This document shows, piece by piece, positions 59,551 to 64,000 of a stretch of 64,000 nucleotides of DNA (positions are counted from its first letter, which is position 1; the number at the start of each line of letters is the position of its first letter). The stretch lies in NCBI GenBank assembly GCA_029204225.1, contig MU831970.1, positions 1-64,000 of the forward strand, written 5' to 3'. Source of the DNA: Diphasiastrum complanatum. Lineage: Eukaryota; Streptophyta; Lycopodiopsida; Lycopodiales; Lycopodiaceae. The notes beneath the pieces were generated by a model, which was not told the DNA's origin, made no database searches, and saw only the letters and a list, made by a program, of their open reading frames with translations. Made by a program: the position numbers and the translations under genes.

Positions 59551-61881
59551 GTTGTTTGCATTCTGCTAGTGTTGAGTTCATGGTACTCATTTATGTAATT
59601 TGAGATATTACAAAGTTTGCTATAGAAAAATAACGAACAGAGAATTGAAGTGAATTTCTAATTCATTCAAAGTCTCACAAAACAAAACTAGAAGTCTTTC
59701 GAAGTATAGTAGCTATAAGCTAGAATCAGAGCTTTGCTTTGGTCTTTAATCGTCAACATATAAAGTAGATTCCCTTATGTCTACGAGTCTACTTAAATCA
59801 CAATCAACTGTATGACAACCTCCAACTCATCTTCATAAGTAGTCGGCTCCACTTGTGTCTCCATGGAATCTCCTACCTCTATCTCACACAGAGAGTCACT
59901 TGCACCAAACAACTTTCCAACCTAGAAAGCATTTCATCATGATATTTATTCTGACACTTTGTCATATGCAAACTTGGTGTACGTCCATCTTCAACCATGT
60001 TGTTTTTCTTGAAGCTAAACAACAACCTGTACTGTTGATTTTCAACGGCTAATCAACTACCTTGGCTTCCCAATCTTATAACATAATCTACCACATGACA
60101 GAACATGAACTTGGATAGATTCTAGAACTTTTCTCCAACTCAAAATAGAATTGATCTCACTTAGTACCACCACATGAACAATCAACTATGACTTGGATGG
60201 TATCCAAGAATTACATGACAACCACAACAAGCAATCACTTCGATTACTCATAAATCTGAAGTGATACTAGTTCAGATAGACAAGAAAGTTTCTACAACAT
60301 AACCAAGTTACTATGACTTGAATAGAAACCAAACCGACACAACATAGAATGTCGACCACACAGCTTGCCACACCTGTCACTTGTAACAATGAACTTATCA
60401 TTTGCCACCATGATAAGAAACTGTGAAAACATCCCCTTGAATATCGATTTACCTATGTAGACTCATAGTCTATACTTCTCATGCAACTCTTTCTTAAGAG
60501 TTTGCACCTTTGTCGATTCCAACCTCGACAAAACCTTGTCAATGTTAGAACCTTTGAAGTTGACCTTCCTTCAGTATGCTTGTTGGTAGCCGCTTTTTGC
60601 AGCTTCAGCATCACCTTGATCGCTGATTGTCTTCCCCTACCATCTCTTTTGTTTCGTGTAGAGTTTCCTTTCCCTGTGAGTTAACCCTTCCATTTTGTGA
60701 CGAACCTTGTTCTGATTTCTCTTGTGAATCCCTTCTTCACCTTTCATCTGATTGCAAACAACTCCTAGTTGTATTGCTGATCCTTACTCCTGAGACCTCC
60801 CTCAGCATGCATCAAGGTTCACCATTGCATCCTAGCAATCTGTGTATTTCCATGCTTCCTTGCATGTAATCATCCTCAACTTGCATGTGATAAACTCCCA
60901 CTTGTATATGTGATTGTCTTGCTGTACTTTCAATTGCATGCAAAAAGCTCCAACAGTAACTCAATCTTCATGATGACCCAACATGCATGCAAACTCGAAT
61001 CTTGTAGCTCTCTGAAAAACCAATGAACATGCAATGATAATGATCAAACTTGATCTTTGACAGTCAAACTTTGCAACAATGAACTTGATTTTTGTATCAA
61101 GCTGTCACAACCTATGAATAAACTCGTTTCTAATGAGCAGTTCTTCTCCACAACAAGTGATCTGGTAGCGAACAAGTCTTCTCCAAATAATCAGCTATCT
61201 GCCTTGCAGATCCAGTGAACTAACTCAAAAACTCTTTGCTGTCCAGATCCAACAGCCTTCTGTGATTTTCAATAGGGAATAGCTATGCAACAATAATCTT
61301 CCAACAACATCCCTGTCCTTGCAACAATCTGTATAAAGTAGTAGTGATCTAGATCCAACAATGATCACTATTCAGCAGACCAGCGAGCAGTCCTAGCTCA
61401 GTCCAACGAACCAATTTCCAGCAAACTGTTTGAGAGCCTTGAATCTGCAGTATTGTATCAGGCTTACCACATTTCCACAAATCTCAGCAATCTGATCAGT
61501 AAACCTATAGGGAACAATAGCACTCTGACAAGCAGCCTTCCAGTGATTTGTCCTCCAGCAAACAACCTGCAGCAATGATCTCCACAGAATTTCACCGAAG
61601 ATCCACGTTGTCCTCCTAGCAACGTTGACTCCATTTTGCTGTCCTACAGCAACCTGAAATATGAGGGAGATTCCATAATCTCCTCTTGGAGCTCAGCTCT
61701 TTCCTTGTACACCGGATCTTCTCCCACAAAGCTGCCACCGTTGTAGTTGAAGATCAAACTTGAGAGCTGGCTAGGGACACCACCTGCACCTGCTCCTCTC
61801 CTTGAAGATGATGGCCAAATCAATTCCTTATGAATTGATTCCGTTCATTGGAGTACCTCCTTGTTTTCTCGAATCTTGAAG
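59551..61881 (-). other. Non-coding leader-like region of a minus-strand retroelement
   Basis: About 2.3 kb with no coding motif. It lies just downstream (element sense) of a primer site and LTR at its right edge, so much of it may be the internal region of a non-coding LTR element. Its left LTR was not found; the left part may still be intron. Confidence 0.4.
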
Positions 61882-61896
61882 CATGCTCTGATACCA
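61882..61896 (-). other. Primer binding site of a minus-strand LTR element
   Basis: Minus strand TGGTATCAGAGCATG, an initiator Met-tRNA match that directly abuts an LTR. Confidence 0.88.
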
Positions 61897-62214
61897 TGTT
61901 AGAAAACCGACTTGATCATACAAGTAACCCAAGACAAGATTCCTATTGTTGTTATACAATAGTCATACACATGAGAGAGAACAACAATGATGAAGAGATG
62001 TACTCCAACTATGTCCCATTACAATTGAGGTAGGGCGCCAGCCTACGTATATACTTTCTCTAAACTATGTGTAAGGTAAAAAGCATAAAGCAAATATCAA
62101 AAGACAAAAAGCTAATTGCTATAGTTACTACCTATATTGGGTAAACACCCAAGATGAGTTTTTAAGTGATAAAAGCAAATTCTATTCTAGTAGTAGTGCG
62201 CCCACCTACATGCA
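61897..62214 (-). repeat. 318-bp LTR, minus orientation
   Basis: On the minus strand it runs TGCATGTAGGTGGGCGCAC...TTTTCTAACA, followed directly by the primer site. It shares TGCATGTAGGTGGGCGCAC, a TATAGGTAGTA phrase and GGCTGGCGCCC with the LTR at 63330-63762, which points the other way. Confidence 0.8.
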
Positions 62215-63329
62215 TGACTAAAAAAACGAATGGACTTACGCAGGCACCCAGGGCGTGGTACATGAGGATTGACACATATTTTGAGGAGCTTGGCTTTCAG
62301 AGAAGTAGTTCAGAGCATACACTGTATGTTTTGATTAGGGATAATCATATTGTTATTGTAGTGATGTATGTGCATGATCTTATTATTACAGGATAAGATC
62401 ATAGTATGATTCAGGGAATCAAGAAAGATCTCTCATCAGAGTTTGATATGAAAGATCTTGGTTTACTACAATATTTTCTTGGGATTGAGGTATGGAGAGT
62501 AGCACAGGGACTATTTATTTCTCAATCTAAGTATGCTCATGAACTTTTTGAAAAGTTCAATATGTCAGAGTGCAAGCCTATTTCTACACCATATGATAGT
62601 GGATGTAAGCTTACTGAAGCTGAGGAAGATCAGGATGTAGATGAGACGTTATATAGAAAGCTTGTTGGAAGCTTAATCTATCTAACTACTACAAGACCAG
62701 ATATTGCTTATGCTGTGAGTATAGTTAGTCAGTTTATGGCTAAGCCTAAGCAGATTCATTGGAAAGCTGCTAAGCGAATACTCAGATATATCCAGGGCAC
62801 TTTGAGATTTGGTATTCCCTATGGTAGATAGGATGATTTGAAGTTACAGGGATATGTGGATGCTGATTGGAAAGGAGATGCGGAAGACCGAAGATCTACT
62901 ACAAGTTATGTTTTTAATCTTGCTTCTGGTGCTATCTCTTGGAGTTCAAAGAAGCAGCACACAATTGCTTTATCATCTATAGAGGCAGAATATTGAGCTA
63001 CTACAAGTGCAACATGTGAAGCAATATGGTTGCGAAGGATTCTACATGATCTACATATGGTACAAGATTCACCTACGGTACTTCAATGCGACAATCAGAG
63101 TTGTATTAAATTGGCGAAAAATCCAGTTTTTCACAGCAGGACAAAGCATATTGAAGTACAACAACACTTCATCAGAGAGAAAATTTAAAGTGATGAATTG
63201 GAGCTTATCTATTGCCCTATGGAAGAACAAGTTGCAGATATCTTTACCAAAGGTCTTGGCAAAGAAAAATTTCAGAAGTTTAGAGAACTTCTAGGAGTAA
63301 TAGATAACAAAGTAAACATTAAGGGGGAG
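62215..63329 (+). pseudogene. copia-3 Pol, C-terminal half only, decayed
   Basis: The frame starts abruptly at the LTR with NGLTQAPRAWYM, the RT segment before the catalytic box, which reads YVHDLIITG; the first aspartate of the usual YVDD is histidine. RNase H motifs follow ([60 protein letters not shown]). Stops lie at 62394-62396, 62829-62831, 62994-62996 and about 63186. AAGGGGGAG just before 63330 is the purine tract. Gag, protease, integrase and half of RT are missing. Confidence 0.9.
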
Positions 63330-63762
63330 TGTTAGGAATTAATGTTTATTTGATACCCCTTAATGATGGTTTGGCCATGCTTGCGTGCTATTTTTAGGGG
63401 CCATTCTATTTATAGTAAATTCTTTTTTTAAGGCTTATGCATGTAGGTGGGCGCACTACAAATAGATTAGGATCTATTTAGTACTTAAAAGTTCATTTTT
63501 GGTTCTTACCATATATAGGTAGTATTATTTATAAATAGCTTTTGTTATTTTGCTATTTACTTTAGGCTCATTAGCTTTTATCAATCATTAGAGAAACTAT
63601 ATAAGAAGGCTGGCGCCCCACCACAACTAATTCCATTCAATTCTATTATGCTAGAGCAATTGCTCAATTTTCCTATGATCTGAATTCTCTCTATGCTTGG
63701 TTTTGTGTGAGTGCTAGTAGGACTAGTATCTCCATCTAGAATTTGTATCACAAATTCTGACA
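63330..63762 (+). repeat. copia-3 3' LTR
   Basis: 433 bp from TGTTAGGAATT to ATTCTGACA, preceded by a purine tract. TATA-like ACTATATAAG lies near 63596. Confidence 0.88.
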
Positions 63763-64000
63763 CCTGCTCCCTGTCCCTATCCGGAAACATGTGATGCACC
63801 ATCGGGCCTGTACATAATAGACAACCTCTGCCTCTCCTCATCCGAAATCCTGGGGCAATCAGATATGCCCACTTGCAAAAAATCAAGCCTACACTTACCA
63901 AATATTGAAAACTGATCGTTTCGCTCTCCACGAAGCTCAGATCCCCCTGGCACCATGCACACCACCTCCGTATCGCCGAGTAGATGCCTACTGACTATGC
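63763..64000 (-). mobile_element. Internally deleted hAT-A family fragment
   Basis: 63765-63869 matches hAT-A at about 53695-53850 (transposase exon 1 region with CCTGGGGCAATCAGATATGC), then jumps directly to the match of hAT-A 54655-54800 (CTTGCAAAAA...GAAAACTGATCGTTTCG). About 0.8 kb, including the zinc finger, is missing at the junction. It runs out of the window. Confidence 0.85.

Overview
The window looks like nuclear DNA of a land plant with a large, transposon-rich genome. It holds spliced genes with GT-AG introns, plant LTR retrotransposons primed by initiator Met-tRNA, hAT and CACTA DNA transposons, plant-type CCCTAAA motifs and very long (CT)n tracts. A spliced acetate kinase relic points, weakly, to a seed-free lineage such as a fern or lycophyte; this is inference and no species can be named.

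Three host loci are recognisable. At the left edge is the last exon of a Raf-like protein kinase (42-293, + strand), which carries a 1-nt frameshift. At 4587-6568 (- strand) is a spliced acetate kinase that is broken at its catalytic arginine. From 43935 rightwards (+ strand) is a gene for a 2-phosphoglycerate-kinase-like P-loop protein. Five exons are visible (43935-44087, 44836-44919, 58816-58889, 59059-59092, 59492-59550). Intron 2 is 13.9 kb, and most of it is a 10-kb hAT element inserted 29 bp after the splice donor, with a second complete hAT element nested inside it and a third further right.

The rest is mostly mobile DNA. In order: a 181-bp hAT MITE (939-1119); hAT relics and a 423-bp MITE (about 7100-9650); a decayed Ty3/gypsy chromovirus with both LTRs (9772-16237); a LINE 3' remnant (about 17570-17806); a complete, apparently intact Ty1/copia element (18973-25403) inserted in an older LTR; a second decayed chromovirus (about 26524-31717); a tRNA-like sequence (32483-32554); CACTA relics (33462-37640); a solo LTR (38731-39215); a copia gag relic (40530-41080); and a truncated copia element with one LTR (62215-63762), followed by another hAT fragment.

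The most unusual observation concerns the hAT elements. All have 8-bp target duplications and tips beginning CATAG or CTTAG. The 50-100 bp inside each tip is packed with a short palindromic word that is uniform within an element and different between elements: GTTCCG, GGTTC, GTTTC, GGTACC, GATTCG. Two elements sharing tip and inner sequence still differ in their word. This looks like concerted change of subterminal, presumably transposase-binding, sites. Positions come from reading the sequence by eye; similarity statements are not based on computed alignments.
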